Below, in pieces: positions 41,723 to 51,504 of a DNA stretch of 64,000 bases. A program made the position numbers and the translations under genes. Every line of letters starts with the position of its first letter. Positions within the stretch are counted from its first letter, which is position 1. The notes under the pieces are model-generated. The model was not told the DNA's origin and searched no databases. It saw nothing but the letters and a program-made list of their open reading frames with translations. This DNA is from an uncultured Pseudomonadota bacterium (GTDB lineage Bacteria; Pseudomonadota; Gammaproteobacteria; Burkholderiales; Thiobacillaceae): NCBI GenBank assembly GCA_903835655.1, contig CAILNT010000015.1:1-64000 (forward strand). The letters run 5' to 3'.

Positions 41723-42112
41723 ATGTTGCGACTGGATAAGGCGCAACTTGGCACTCTCGAAGACCTGCACATGCAGGCCTACGCCCGTCGGGTCTGCGCA
41801 TTTCTCCGCGACAATTTCAGCGATGCGGCTGAAGTGCCGGCATTGGAACTGGAAGCGCAGGTCATGGAACAGATCACCCGCGCGAACCGGTACGGCCTGT
41901 GCAATGAAGACCAGATCCTGATCTATGTCGTCACGGCCTGGTTGCTGGGGGATCGGTTCGACGAACAACTCCCCGCTGCCCGACTCGTGCTCAACGACAC
42001 GGATTACAGCCCGGAAGAAAAAAGCGAGTGGCTGGAGGATTGGACCGTCATGATCTTCCACAGGCTGTCTCCACACGCCGAACTGCCCACGCTGAAACTG
42101 GGGAGCCGCTGA
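41723..42112 (+). CDS. hypothetical protein, first gene of an accessory cassette
   Basis: An acidic 129-residue helical protein without signal peptide. It starts MLRLDKAQLGTLEDLHMQAYARRV and has a central RANRYGLCNEDQILIYVVTAWLLG. Small proteins of this style often occur next to type VI secretion effectors in betaproteobacteria; that is a recollection of pattern, not a database result. The open frame extends to 41675, but the family-like part begins here. The next gene starts directly after its stop codon. Confidence 0.65.
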   Translation: MLRLDKAQLGTLEDLHMQAYARRVCAFLRDNFSDAAEVPALELEAQVMEQITRANRYGLCNEDQILIYVVTAWLLGDRFDEQLPAARLVLNDTDYSPEEKSEWLEDWTVMIFHRLSPHAELPTLKLGSR

Positions 42113-43324
42113 GTGTCCTTTGGCGACACGCTCCGCCACGCTTATCAGCAAGCTTCCGATATGGAGCGGGCGGCGGCTTCCCGCATCGCCGCCGGGGTCG
42201 ACTGGGTAGGCAAGCAATCCGGGGCGGTCGCTGACGAAGTCAAGAAGACGACCGCCCAGACGATCAATGAGACAAGCAAGGCCCGAGACTGGCTCGTCCA
42301 AGAAACGAAACAGGCTGTCGCCACGGCGAACGCACAGGCCAGGAACCTGGCCGAAGTCGCGATAAAACAGGCACATGCGGCCGAAGACAGGGTCAGTAGC
42401 GCGTTTCACCAAGCCAGCGCAATTGCCGGGCACAAGGTAAAAAAAGCGACCGAGGCGATCAAGAAGATCTACCGCCAAGCCCGCAACACCATGGCCAAGA
42501 CCGTCACGGGTGCCGTGACCACCACCTGCAAGTACGCAAAGCAGGCAAGGGACGCGGTGCAGAAAAAACTGGAGGAGGGCCTTCAAAACGCCGCCGCACG
42601 GGAACGCGAGAACAAGCCCCCTGAGTTGGAGAAGAAGGCCAAGCTAGGCGTCGAGGCCGACCGGCGCGACTACCGACACTATGGTAGCGAACACCCTCCC
42701 GAAGCACTTGAACCCAAGGCGGAAGTCAAGATCCAGCTTTATTCGAAGGACAGCCGCGCCCTGCTGTATGGAGACGAGGACAACAATATCCAGGTGGGCG
42801 TGGTCAAGGTGGGCGGGGGTGTCGGTTATACCCGCGATTTCAATGAAGGCCAGAACATCACCGGCGTCTATGGCGAGGCCCAGATAGCGGGATTGACCGC
42901 TCAGGCCAAAGGAAAACTTGTCCATGGGGCGCTTGAAGGACAAGCGCAGGGCGAGGTGTTATCCGCCAAGGCATCGGGCATGCTCGGGTACGTGCAAGGC
43001 AAGGATTTCAACGGTATCAAGGGGGAACTCGGCGCCGAGGCAAACCTGATCAAGGTCGGAGGAAGCGGCCAGGTCAACATCACACCCAAGACCCTCTACG
43101 ACAATACCCTAGGCCTTGCCGTGGGGCTGGTCGAACCGAGTTGGAGCGAGCTTCCGGCATGGGCCGACCATGGTGTGTACCTCGGGGCCGAAGTCGAAGC
43201 GGGCGTGGGCGCCGCGTTGAAAGGCAGTTTCTCCGCGAACGCCGAGGACATGTCGTTCAAGGCGGGGGGGCTGATCGGAGCCGGCCCGATGGCGGGCATT
43301 TATGCGATATTCGGTCTCAAGTAG
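42113..43324 (+). CDS. hypothetical protein with amphipathic helical half and glycine-rich half; possible effector
   Basis: A 403-residue protein starting with GTG immediately after the previous stop, with GGAG 7 bases upstream. Residues about 1-170 are a long Ala/Lys/Glu-rich amphipathic helix region (for example KARDWLVQETKQAVATANAQ). Residues about 195-403 are glycine-rich with beta-like, zipper-like repeats (VGGGVGY, AQAKGKL, GQAQGEVLSAKASG, GELGAEANLIKVGGSGQVNITPKTLYDN). No signal peptide, no catalytic motif. The C-terminal style resembles glycine-rich toxin or polymorphic-effector ends; the function is not established. Confidence 0.7.
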   Translation: MSFGDTLRHAYQQASDMERAAASRIAAGVDWVGKQSGAVADEVKKTTAQTINETSKARDWLVQETKQAVATANAQARNLAEVAIKQAHAAEDRVSSAFHQASAIAGHKVKKATEAIKKIYRQARNTMAKTVTGAVTTTCKYAKQARDAVQKKLEEGLQNAAARERENKPPELEKKAKLGVEADRRDYRHYGSEHPPEALEPKAEVKIQLYSKDSRALLYGDEDNNIQVGVVKVGGGVGYTRDFNEGQNITGVYGEAQIAGLTAQAKGKLVHGALEGQAQGEVLSAKASGMLGYVQGKDFNGIKGELGAEANLIKVGGSGQVNITPKTLYDNTLGLAVGLVEPSWSELPAWADHGVYLGAEVEAGVGAALKGSFSANAEDMSFKAGGLIGAGPMAGIYAIFGLK

Positions 43325-43383
43325 CCGGCAAGACATGACTCGACACCTGGCCCCCGCGACAAGAACAGATGAGATCGCTTGAG

Positions 43384-44382
43384 ATGGCAGATACTGCGCT
43401 TCCCACAGGGCAAGCATACAGCCGGGCCCACATTGCCGCCCACTTCACCTGGGCCGGACTATCGACCCAGGCATGGTCGGCCGCGAAATACCTGGTACCC
43501 AAGACCTGGCACAGCACCCCCTTGCCGACGCCGGCGAAGCCCGGCGTGACGACGCTCACCACACTGGCCGCCTATGTGGCGCCGGGTGATGCGGCGTCCC
43601 TGCGGATCCAGGTTGTGATGCTGGAGCGGGAGATCACGGCGCAACTCTGGTTGCGCCACTACCTGATCGCCGCCGGCAATCAGCCGGAAACGCTGGCGAC
43701 CCTCTCGCCCAAGTTCGCCGACTCCCTCAGCCAGTACGTAATGGACGGACAGGCGCTGGTGGGACGCATCGCGGCCCGTATCCACGGCAACCTATTGTTC
43801 CTGGTGGCGGGCTCCTGCCCACTCGCCACCTATGGGCAGTTCGCCGAACTTTTCGGCCTCTGCGTCGCTTCATTCCAGCCGACCTCGACCCCGACACACG
43901 GGATCGAGCCGCGCAGTAAAGGTGCCGTGGGCAAGGTAGTCGGTTTCGAGTATCCGGGCTCCTGGAAGTCCCGCGAAGTACCGGCCCTGGACGGAAAACT
44001 GGCGACCGACCTGATTTCCATCACGGGCGGCCAGCCCACCGGAATCATGCGGGTCAAGACCTGCAGCAAGGATCAGGTCACGCGCATGGAATTACAGATC
44101 GAGGATGCTTTGCACGAATTCGCGTCGGCCGGTGTGATCCCCGGCGAACTCATGGTCAACAAGGGACTGGCTGCCGTCGGCCCTCGCTTCCACTCCGGGT
44201 TTCTCCAGGTGTTTGCCGCCAAAACCTCGGCCGGTGTCGCCCAGGAATTGTGGCTGGTGGTGGCAGAGGACGAGGACTACTACATCACGATATCGCTCCT
44301 GACGCCGGACCGGCGTCAGCAATTCCTGATCTGGGCCTGGAACCGCACGGCTTTCGATATCGTGACCGAGTCGCTCGTCTGA
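43384..44382 (+). CDS. hypothetical protein, third gene of the cassette
   Basis: A 332-residue protein without signal peptide or clear membrane helix. The segment FEYPGSWKSREVPALDGKL followed by alternating strands recalls the Mog1/PsbP-like (DUF1795) fold found in type VI effector chaperones; this is a weak pattern match. An upstream ATG at 43369 in frame is an alternative start; neither has a strong ribosome site. It follows the glycine-rich protein by about 60 bases. Confidence 0.65.
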   Translation: MADTALPTGQAYSRAHIAAHFTWAGLSTQAWSAAKYLVPKTWHSTPLPTPAKPGVTTLTTLAAYVAPGDAASLRIQVVMLEREITAQLWLRHYLIAAGNQPETLATLSPKFADSLSQYVMDGQALVGRIAARIHGNLLFLVAGSCPLATYGQFAELFGLCVASFQPTSTPTHGIEPRSKGAVGKVVGFEYPGSWKSREVPALDGKLATDLISITGGQPTGIMRVKTCSKDQVTRMELQIEDALHEFASAGVIPGELMVNKGLAAVGPRFHSGFLQVFAAKTSAGVAQELWLVVAEDEDYYITISLLTPDRRQQFLIWAWNRTAFDIVTESLV

Positions 44383-44398
44383 CCATGCAGAATCGCAC

Positions 44399-44881
44399 AT
44401 GACGGGCAGGATGCTGATCGGCATCATGATCATCATCACGATCTTCGTGGTGGCAGGCTTCATGCTGGTGTGGAAACTGACCCGTGCCGCGACCGATGCC
44501 GCCGATCGCTGGCTTGCATTGGTCGTCGCGCAGGAATTCGATCAGGCGCATGCCCAGGCAAGTTCTTCGTTGCAGCGAGCCTGCACCACGGCAGAACTGC
44601 GCCGCTACGTGCAAACCACGGGACTGGCCCATGCCGCCCCGAAGCAATGGTGGACCCGCGAGTATTACGGCAAGAAAGGCATGGTCGTGCTTGTGGGCGG
44701 CTATCCCCTTGCCAGCGGAGGTGCGGCCACGATCGCCGTCAACTTGCAGCGGGAGGGCGAGGACTGGAAGGTCGAGAGCCTGCGGATAGGTGCGGACGTA
44801 GCGCAAAGCGTGAGGCGTCGAAAGCACCTCGGCGAGGTCGGTCCGGGGCTGCACGTCTTCGCGCCCGATACGCGCGAATAA
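44399..44881 (+). CDS. hypothetical membrane-anchored protein, last gene of the cassette
   Basis: A 160-residue protein with an N-terminal membrane helix (about 5-26, MLIGIMIIITIFVVAGFML) and a small extracytoplasmic domain (about 35-135) with DRWLALVVAQEFDQAHAQAS. It starts 17 bases after the preceding gene. Being membrane-anchored and downstream of an effector-like gene, it could be an immunity protein; this is speculative. Confidence 0.65.
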   Translation: MTGRMLIGIMIIITIFVVAGFMLVWKLTRAATDAADRWLALVVAQEFDQAHAQASSSLQRACTTAELRRYVQTTGLAHAAPKQWWTREYYGKKGMVVLVGGYPLASGGAATIAVNLQREGEDWKVESLRIGADVAQSVRRRKHLGEVGPGLHVFAPDTRE

Positions 44882-44911
44882 CCACACCCCCGCGGGGACA
44901 CTTCAGCCCCC

Positions 44912-46531
44912 TCAATCCAGCCCCAGGCTGGCCAGGTATTCCTCATAGCCGCCTTCGTAGATCACATGGCTGCCGTCGAGCTTCAATTCGATGATCTTGT
45001 TGGCCAGGGTGGACACGAACTGGCGGTCGTGCGAGACGAACACCAGGGTGCCGTTGAACTTGTCGAGGCCACCGTTCAAGGACTCGATGGACTCCATGTC
45101 CAGGTGGTTGGTCGGCTCGTCCAGCAGCAACACATTGGGGCGCAGCAGCATCAATCGGCCGAACAGCATGCGGCCTTGTTCGCCGCCGGAAATCACCCGC
45201 ACCGGCTTCTTCACGTCGTCTCCAGAGAACAGCAATCGGCCTAGCGTGCCGCGGATCAGGGTTTCGACGTCGTTGCCTTCGTAGCCCCCGGCGCGCACCC
45301 AGCCGCTGATCCATTCGGTGAGCGGCTCGTCGGACGCAAAATCGGTGGAATGGTCCTGGGCGAAATAGCCCGGCTTGGCCTTTTCCGCCCATTTCAAACG
45401 TCCCGACTGAGCGGTCAGTTCGCCGACCAGGAGGCGCAGCAAGGTGGTCTTGCCGACGCCGTTCTCGCCGATGATCGCCACCCGGTCGCCGGCGGCGATG
45501 TTGAAGCTGAGGTGGCGCAACACCGGCAGGCCGGGTTCATAGGCGAAGCTCAAGTCCTCGACCTCGCAGGCGTTGCGGTGCAGCTTTTCCTTCTCGTCGT
45601 AGTCGAAGCGTATCCATGGATACTGGCGACTGGACGGCTTCACGTCCTCCACCTTGATCTTGTCGATCATCTTCATGCGGCTGGTGGCCTGACGCGCCTT
45701 CGACTTGTTGGCGCGGAAGCGGCGCACGAACTCTTCCAGTTCGGCGATCTTTTCCTTGGACTTCGAGCTCACCGAAACCTGGCGTTCGCGCGCCAGGGTG
45801 GAGGCTTCCATGTAGTCGTCGTAATTGCCCGGGTAGACCTTCAGCGTCTGGTAATCCAGGTCGGCCATGTGGGTGCAGACCTGATTCAGGAAGTGGCGAT
45901 CGTGGGAGATGATGATCATGGTGGAGTTGCGATTGTTGAGCACGTTCTCCAGCCAGCGGATGGTGTTGATGTCCAGGTTGTTGGTCGGCTCGTCTAGCAG
46001 CAGGATGTCCGGATTGGCGAACAGCACTTGCGCCAGCAGGACGCGCAGCTTCCAGCCCGGCGCCACTTCGCGCATCGGCCCCTGGTGTTTCTCGGAGGGA
46101 ATGTCCAGGCCCAGCAGGAGCTCGCCGGCGCGCGCCTCGGCATCGTAGCCGCCCATCTCGCCGAACTGCGTCTCCAGTTCGGCGGCATGGAGATAATCCG
46201 CCTCGCTGGCCTCCGGGTTCATGTAGATGGCGTCCTTCTCCTCGCGCACCCGCCACATGTCGGCGTGACCCATCAGCACCACATCGAGTACGCGGATCTC
46301 TTCGAAGGCGAACTGATCCTGGCGCAGAAAGGCCATGCGCTCGTGCGGATCGATCGCGACGTTGCCGGCGGAGGGCTCCAGCACGCCGGCCAATATTTTC
46401 ATCAGCGTGGATTTGCCGCAGCCATTGGCGCCGATCAGGCCATAGCGGTTGCCATCGCCGAATTTGACGTTGACGTTCTCGAACAACGGTTTCGCGCCGA
46501 ACTGGATGGTGAGATTGGAAGCGGTCAGCAT
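44912..46531 (-). CDS. ybiT: ABC-F translation factor YbiT-like
   Basis: Cytoplasmic ABC-F protein of 539 residues with two ATPase domains and no membrane part; ABC-F proteins act on the ribosome. The first domain has Walker A GANGCGKS and the YbiT-type signature VAPGWKLR in place of LSGG. The linker contains [16 protein letters not shown]. The second domain has GENGVGKT, signature ISGGEQGR and Walker [13 protein letters not shown]. It is convergent with the cassette (30 bases) and followed on the minus strand by no close gene. Confidence 0.93.
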   Translation of the reverse strand: MLTASNLTIQFGAKPLFENVNVKFGDGNRYGLIGANGCGKSTLMKILAGVLEPSAGNVAIDPHERMAFLRQDQFAFEEIRVLDVVLMGHADMWRVREEKDAIYMNPEASEADYLHAAELETQFGEMGGYDAEARAGELLLGLDIPSEKHQGPMREVAPGWKLRVLLAQVLFANPDILLLDEPTNNLDINTIRWLENVLNNRNSTMIIISHDRHFLNQVCTHMADLDYQTLKVYPGNYDDYMEASTLARERQVSVSSKSKEKIAELEEFVRRFRANKSKARQATSRMKMIDKIKVEDVKPSSRQYPWIRFDYDEKEKLHRNACEVEDLSFAYEPGLPVLRHLSFNIAAGDRVAIIGENGVGKTTLLRLLVGELTAQSGRLKWAEKAKPGYFAQDHSTDFASDEPLTEWISGWVRAGGYEGNDVETLIRGTLGRLLFSGDDVKKPVRVISGGEQGRMLFGRLMLLRPNVLLLDEPTNHLDMESIESLNGGLDKFNGTLVFVSHDRQFVSTLANKIIELKLDGSHVIYEGGYEEYLASLGLD

Positions 46532-46614
46532 GGGGAGTACCCGGAAAAGTCAGCTGCGTATTTTACATGGCCGCGCGTCGATATCCGCGGGAGGCCCGAT
46601 CCGCCTTCGAATAC

Positions 46615-47433
46615 TCAGATGACGTCCGCGAAATAGGCCTCGGCGTGCTTGAAATAGAGGTAACTCAGCGGCAGCAGGACGGCGACGAGCACCGCGCCGG
46701 GAACCATGGCGACCAGGTCCGGCGCCTGGTTTCTCAGGACCACGTTCTGGAAGGCCTCGATGATGCCGGCCAGCGGATTCAGCGTATAGAGGGTATAGAG
46801 CGCGTCGGACCAATCGCCGGCGGCCTGATGGGTGAGCAGCTTGTCCTTGACCAGCTGCAAGGGGTAGATGACCGGTGAGGCGTACATCAGGAGCGAGAGC
46901 AGCACCGGCAGCGCCTGGCCCATGTCGCGGTAATAGACGTTGAGCGCAGCGCCGACGAAGGCGATGGTCAACGATGCCAGGACCGTATAGAGGAGGATGA
47001 ATGGCACCCAGAGGATGTAGGCGCTGGGCAGCATCTGGTACCAGAGCATCAGGCCGGCCAGAATGACGAAGTTGATGCCCAGCTCCACCAGCTTGGTGAG
47101 CACGGCGGTGACCGGAAAGATCTCGCGCGGGAAATAGATTTTCTTGATCAGGGCGGTGTTGCCGACCACGCTACCCACACCGTCCGAGGCGGATTCCTGG
47201 AAAAACGTCCAGGGCATGAGCGCGGCGAAAGTGAGGATGGGATAGGGGATGTTGCCGCTGTCGATGCCGATGAAGCTTCTCACCAGGGTGAAGATCAGCA
47301 TCAGCGTGATCGGCTTGAGGATGGCCCAGAGGATGCCGAGGTACGCCTGCTTGTAGCGCAGCGCGATGTTCTTCCAGGCCAGCGTGGCCATGAGCTCGCG
47401 GTAGTCGTAGAGGTTTTTGGCAACGCGTAGCAT
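46615..47433 (-). CDS. ABC-2 type permease, polysaccharide export family
   Basis: Inner-membrane permease of 272 residues with about six helices. It has the family start LMATLAWKNIALRYKQAYLGILWAILKP, the segment NTALIKKIYFPREIFPV, and the C-terminal NPLAGIIEAFQN, typical of Wzm/TagG/KpsM-like O-antigen or teichoic-type exporters. The partner ATPase (Wzt/TagH) is not adjacent: the next gene is an ABC-F protein, which does not power transport. The start is uncertain because no ribosome site is visible and the frame continues upstream. Confidence 0.85.
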   Translation of the reverse strand: MLRVAKNLYDYRELMATLAWKNIALRYKQAYLGILWAILKPITLMLIFTLVRSFIGIDSGNIPYPILTFAALMPWTFFQESASDGVGSVVGNTALIKKIYFPREIFPVTAVLTKLVELGINFVILAGLMLWYQMLPSAYILWVPFILLYTVLASLTIAFVGAALNVYYRDMGQALPVLLSLLMYASPVIYPLQLVKDKLLTHQAAGDWSDALYTLYTLNPLAGIIEAFQNVVLRNQAPDLVAMVPGAVLVAVLLPLSYLYFKHAEAYFADVI

Positions 47434-47550
47434 GAAGGCGCCAGAGTAGGAGTCCGAGCCGGATTGTAGTACGACCGCCAGCATAGCGAAGTCGGCATTG
47501 GGCCCGCGAGCGCAGACGATTATCATGCGGCTTTGCGCACCGAGCCCGCC

Positions 47551-48639
47551 ATGCAAACTCTTTCCGTCGAACTGGGCGAACGCGCCTACCCCATCCACAT
47601 CGGCCCAGGCCTGCTCGCCCGTGCCGACCTGGTATCGCCGCACCTGTCGCTGCCGCGCGTGATCATCGTCAGCAACACCACGGTCGCACCGCTCTACCTG
47701 GCGCGTTTTTCCGACACGCTGGCGCGTGCCGGCATCCAGACCGAATCCGTGGTGCTGCCCGATGGCGAAGCCTACAAGAACTGGGAGACGCTCAGCCAAA
47801 TATTCGATGCGCTCCTGACACGACGCGCCGAACGCAAGACCACCCTCGTCGCCCTGGGCGGCGGCGTCATCGGCGACCTGGCCGGCTTCGCCGCGGCTTG
47901 CTACCAGCGCGGCATGCCCTTCATCCAGGTGCCCACCACACTGCTCGCACAGGTCGACTCCTCCGTGGGCGGCAAGACCGGGATCAACCACCCGCTGGGC
48001 AAGAATATGATCGGCGCCTTCTACCAGCCGCAATTGGTGCTGGCGGACACCGACACGCTCGCCACCCTGCCCGACCGCGAACTCTCCGCCGGCCTGGCCG
48101 AGGTCATCAAATACGGCCTGATCCGCGACCTGCCTTTCCTGGAATGGCTGGAAGCGAACATGGAGAAACTGATCGCGCGCGACACCGAGGCGCTGACTTA
48201 CGCGATCCATCGCTCCTGCCAGAACAAGGCGGAGGTGGTGGCCGCCGACGAACGCGAAACCGGGCAGCGCGCCCTGCTCAATCTGGGCCACACCTTCGGC
48301 CATGCAATCGAGACGGGCATGGGCTATGGCGTCTGGCTGCATGGGGAAGGCGTTTCCGCCGGCACCTTGCTGGCCGCGGAACTTTCACGGCGCATGGGGC
48401 TGTTGACGCGGGCCGACGTGGAGCGCGTGTCCGACTTGTTCGTGCGCGCGGGCCTGCCGGTGGCCGCGCCCGACCTGGGTTACGACGCTTACATGGGCCA
48501 CATGGGAGTGGACAAGAAGGTGGAAGCGGGGCGCATCCGCTTCGTGCTGCTGCGCGCGCTGGGAGACGCCTTCATCACCGGTGGCTACGATGCGGCCGCG
48601 CTGCGCGCGACGCTGACCGAATCGCTTGGCAAGTCCTGA
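47551..48639 (+). CDS. aroB: 3-dehydroquinate synthase
   Basis: Second enzyme of the shikimate pathway, converting DAHP to 3-dehydroquinate with NAD+ and a divalent metal. The 362-residue protein has the NAD-binding [13 protein letters not shown], the [18 protein letters not shown] segment and metal ligands in [12 protein letters not shown] and HGEGVSAG. The open frame allows a TTG at 47533, but [18 protein letters not shown] is the usual start. It is divergent from the permease and overlaps dgt by one base. Confidence 0.96.
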   Translation: MQTLSVELGERAYPIHIGPGLLARADLVSPHLSLPRVIIVSNTTVAPLYLARFSDTLARAGIQTESVVLPDGEAYKNWETLSQIFDALLTRRAERKTTLVALGGGVIGDLAGFAAACYQRGMPFIQVPTTLLAQVDSSVGGKTGINHPLGKNMIGAFYQPQLVLADTDTLATLPDRELSAGLAEVIKYGLIRDLPFLEWLEANMEKLIARDTEALTYAIHRSCQNKAEVVAADERETGQRALLNLGHTFGHAIETGMGYGVWLHGEGVSAGTLLAAELSRRMGLLTRADVERVSDLFVRAGLPVAAPDLGYDAYMGHMGVDKKVEAGRIRFVLLRALGDAFITGGYDAAALRATLTESLGKS

Positions 48640-49775
48640 TGACCGAAACTGCACCGCAGTTGGCGAAATTCGCCGCCCATTCCGCCCAGACGCGTGGGCG
48701 CCGCCACCCGGAACCCGCGGCAGCGCCCCGTTCCGAGTATCAGCGCGACCGCGACCGCATCGTCCATTCCACCGCCTTTCGCCGCCTGGAATACAAGACC
48801 CAGGTGTTCGTGAACCATGAGGGCGACTTGTTCCGTACCCGCCTGACCCACAGCCTGGAAGTCGCCCAGATCGGCCGCACGTGCGCGCGCATGCTGGGCC
48901 TGGACGAGGACCTCACGGAAACCCTGGCGCTGGCGCACGACCTCGGCCATACGCCCTTCGGCCATGTCGGCCAGGACGTGCTCAACGACTGCATGAAGGA
49001 ACACGGCGGCTTCGAGCACAACCTGCAATCGCTGCGGGTGGTGGACGAACTGGAACAGAAATATGCGGAATTCGAAGGTCTGAACCTCACCTTCGAAGCG
49101 CGCGAGGGCATCCTCAAGCACTGCTCGCCCAGGAACGCAGAAAAGCTGGGCGATGTCGGACTGCGCTTTCTCGAAGGCCGGCAACCCTCGCTGGAAGCGC
49201 AGATCACCAACCTGGCCGACGAGATCGCCTACAACAACCACGATGTCGACGACGGTCTGCGTTCCGGCCTGATCGGCGTCGAGCAACTGGAACAGGTGGA
49301 AATCTTCGCGCGCCATCTTGCCACCGTGCGCGGCCTCTACCCGAAGCTCAACGACCGCCGCCTGATCCACGAAACCATACGCCGCATGATCAACGCCCTG
49401 GTCGTCGATCTGCTGGAAGCGACTCGCCGCAACCTCGCCAGCCACCGGCCGCTAAGCCTGGACGAGGTGCGCGCCTGTCCGGTACTCGCCGCGTTCAGCC
49501 CCGAGGTGCTGGAACAGCACCGCGAATTGAAGCGCTTCCTGTTCCAGAATTTATATCGCCACTATAAGGTGATGCGCATGAGCGCGAAGGCGCAGCGCCT
49601 CCTGCGCGACCTGTTCCTGGCCTTCAGTGAAGAACCCCGAATGATGCCGCCGGAATACCGCGCCCGCGCCGACCATGAGCCGTTTCGCGCGGTCGCCGAC
49701 TATATCGCCGGCATGACCGACCGCTATGCCATCCGCGAACACCGGCGCATCTTCGACATCGAGGAGCTGGCATGA
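48639..49775 (+). CDS. dgt: deoxyguanosinetriphosphate triphosphohydrolase-like protein
   Basis: HD-domain dNTP triphosphohydrolase of 378 residues, of the short Dgt class. The HD site is formed by [13 protein letters not shown], the [14 protein letters not shown] segment and [15 protein letters not shown]. Its ATG shares one base with the aroB stop (TGATG), and it overlaps the next gene by 4 bases, so aroB-dgt-glycosyltransferase is one operon. The longer open frame upstream is a shadow of aroB. Confidence 0.95.
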   Translation: MTETAPQLAKFAAHSAQTRGRRHPEPAAAPRSEYQRDRDRIVHSTAFRRLEYKTQVFVNHEGDLFRTRLTHSLEVAQIGRTCARMLGLDEDLTETLALAHDLGHTPFGHVGQDVLNDCMKEHGGFEHNLQSLRVVDELEQKYAEFEGLNLTFEAREGILKHCSPRNAEKLGDVGLRFLEGRQPSLEAQITNLADEIAYNNHDVDDGLRSGLIGVEQLEQVEIFARHLATVRGLYPKLNDRRLIHETIRRMINALVVDLLEATRRNLASHRPLSLDEVRACPVLAAFSPEVLEQHRELKRFLFQNLYRHYKVMRMSAKAQRLLRDLFLAFSEEPRMMPPEYRARADHEPFRAVADYIAGMTDRYAIREHRRIFDIEELA

Positions 49776-50887
49776 AAGTCGTCGTCATCGTCCCAACCTA
49801 CAACGAACACGGCAATATCGTCGGCCTGATCGAAGCCCTGTGTCTCCAGTTTGCATCGCTGCGCCACGACATGAACATCCTGGTGGTCGATGACCACTCA
49901 CCCGATGGCACGGCGGAGGCGGTGCGCGAATTGCTGCCGCGCCATCCGGAATTGCGGCTCATCGAAGGCCGGAAGGCGGGGCTGGGTGCGGCCTATATTC
50001 GCGGCATGACCTATGCCATCGAAGCCATGGCGGCGGAGGTCGTGTTCGAGATGGACGCGGACTTCTCGCACAGCCCCGCGGATGTGCCGCGTCTCCTGGC
50101 CGAGATCGACGCCGGCGCGGATTTCGTCATCGGCAGCCGCTACGTCGCGGGCGGCTCCATCCCGAAAAACTGGAGTTTTCTGCGCCGCCTCAATTCCCTG
50201 GGTGGGAACATCGTCGCCCGATACCTGGCCGGAATCTACCGGGTGCGGGACTGCACCGCAGGCTTTCGCGCCATCCGCGTTTCCGTGCTGCGCGACATCG
50301 ATTTCTCGCGATTGCGCATCCAGGGGTACGCCTTCCAGGTGGCTCTACTGCATGCCGCCGTCACCGATGGCGCCCGCGTGGTCGAGGTACCGGTCGACTT
50401 CATCGACCGCACCCAGGGCGAGTCCAAGCTGGGCCTGTCCGACATCATCGAGTTCGTCGAGAACGCCTGGTGGATCCGCCTGCAAAGCGCCCAGACCTTC
50501 ATCAAGTTCGGCGTCGTGGGCGCGACCGGCGTGATCGTGAACCTGGGCTTCTTCACCCTGCTGCTGGGGATGGGGTTGAACAAGTTTCTCGCCTCGCCGA
50601 TCGCCATCGAGGTGTCGATCGTGACCAACTTCCTACTCAACAATTTCTGGACCTTCCGCGAGCGCGAGACCCGGGATCGGGTGCACATCAAGGGACTGAA
50701 ATTCAACGCCGTATCCCTGCTCTCCCTGGGCGTGAGTTACGCCACCTTCGTGGCCTTCTCCTCGGCGTTCCCGGCCATGCCCCCTCAGGTTCCCCAATTC
50801 GTCGGCATCCTTCCCGCCACCCTGGTGAACTACTTCCTCAATTCCTACTGGACGTTCCGGGAAACCGAAGTAAGCAAGAATTCTTGA
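49772..50887 (+). CDS. polyprenol-phosphate mannosyltransferase-like GT2 fused to GtrA domain
   Basis: A 371-residue inner-membrane protein. The N-terminal GT2 domain (about 1-225) has VVIVPTYNE, the [11 protein letters not shown] segment and the metal motif MDADFSH. The C-terminal GtrA-like domain (about 240-365) has four helices with [19 protein letters not shown] and [11 protein letters not shown]. Such fusions load a sugar onto undecaprenyl phosphate and may flip it. It is coupled to dgt by an ATGA overlap. The sugar and its target glycan are unknown. Confidence 0.92.
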   Translation: MKVVVIVPTYNEHGNIVGLIEALCLQFASLRHDMNILVVDDHSPDGTAEAVRELLPRHPELRLIEGRKAGLGAAYIRGMTYAIEAMAAEVVFEMDADFSHSPADVPRLLAEIDAGADFVIGSRYVAGGSIPKNWSFLRRLNSLGGNIVARYLAGIYRVRDCTAGFRAIRVSVLRDIDFSRLRIQGYAFQVALLHAAVTDGARVVEVPVDFIDRTQGESKLGLSDIIEFVENAWWIRLQSAQTFIKFGVVGATGVIVNLGFFTLLLGMGLNKFLASPIAIEVSIVTNFLLNNFWTFRERETRDRVHIKGLKFNAVSLLSLGVSYATFVAFSSAFPAMPPQVPQFVGILPATLVNYFLNSYWTFRETEVSKNS

Positions 50888-50998
50888 GCACGGGGCACGG
50901 CTCACACTAGCCCGGGTAAGTTGCTGTAAAGCAGGGCGCACAAGCCGGTCCGGGCAGTGCAGAATTCCAGACCGCATCCACCCAGACAGGAATTTCCC

Positions 50999-51400
50999 AT
51001 GAGACGCGTTTTATTCGCTGCTGTACTGATCATCACCACCGCATCGGCGTTCGCCGCCGATGTCTCGATCAGCATCGGCCAACCCGGGTTCTATGGCCGC
51101 ATCGACATCGGCGGCTTCTCGCAGCCGCAGGTGATCAACGTCCAGCCCATGATCGTCGGGTCAGTTCCCGGGAATCGTCCGCCGCTCTATCTGCATGTAC
51201 CGCCGGGTCACGCCAAACACTGGAAAAAGTATTGTCACGAGTACAACGCCTGCGGCGAGCCCGTGTTCTTCGTCCGCGACGATTGGTACAACCGCGAATA
51301 CGTCCAGCATTATCAGGAACAACACCGCGGTCATGGCGAAGCTCATGAGCATCGCGAGGATCGCCATGACCGCCATGACGACGAGCGCGACCATCGCTAG
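50999..51400 (+). CDS. exported small protein with His/Asp/Arg-rich tail
   Basis: A 133-residue protein with a signal peptide (RRVLFAAVLIITTASAFA, cleaved near residue 19). The mature part has DVSISIGQPGFYGRIDIGG and HVPPGHAKHWKKYCHEYNACGEPVFFV, with two Cys. The C-terminal 30 residues are a run of His, Glu, Asp and Arg (HGEAHEHREDRHDRHDDERD) that could bind metal. AGGA lies 8 bases before the ATG at 50999; the open frame starts earlier at 50957. The family is one of unnamed exported betaproteobacterial proteins. Confidence 0.8.
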   Translation: MRRVLFAAVLIITTASAFAADVSISIGQPGFYGRIDIGGFSQPQVINVQPMIVGSVPGNRPPLYLHVPPGHAKHWKKYCHEYNACGEPVFFVRDDWYNREYVQHYQEQHRGHGEAHEHREDRHDRHDDERDHR

Positions 51401-51504
51401 GGCGGGCCATTCCGATCACACCATCCCGACTTCCGCGGGCGCTGCGCTCCCGCGATTTTCGCCTCTATTTCGCGGGCCAGCTGGTTTCCGTCGCCGGAAC
51501 CTGG

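Noticed and set aside
41495-42586. 363-residue open frame on the minus strand over the cassette start
   Set aside because: The plus-strand genes have ribosome sites, tight stop-start packing and protein-like composition; the minus frame has none of these.
42644-42943. minus-strand 99-residue frame as an antisense immunity gene
   Set aside because: No ribosome site or protein-like composition; it reads as a shadow of the glycine-rich protein.
44882-44911. terminator between the cassette and ybiT
   Set aside because: CCCCGCGGGG is a palindrome but is short and has no T-tract on either strand.
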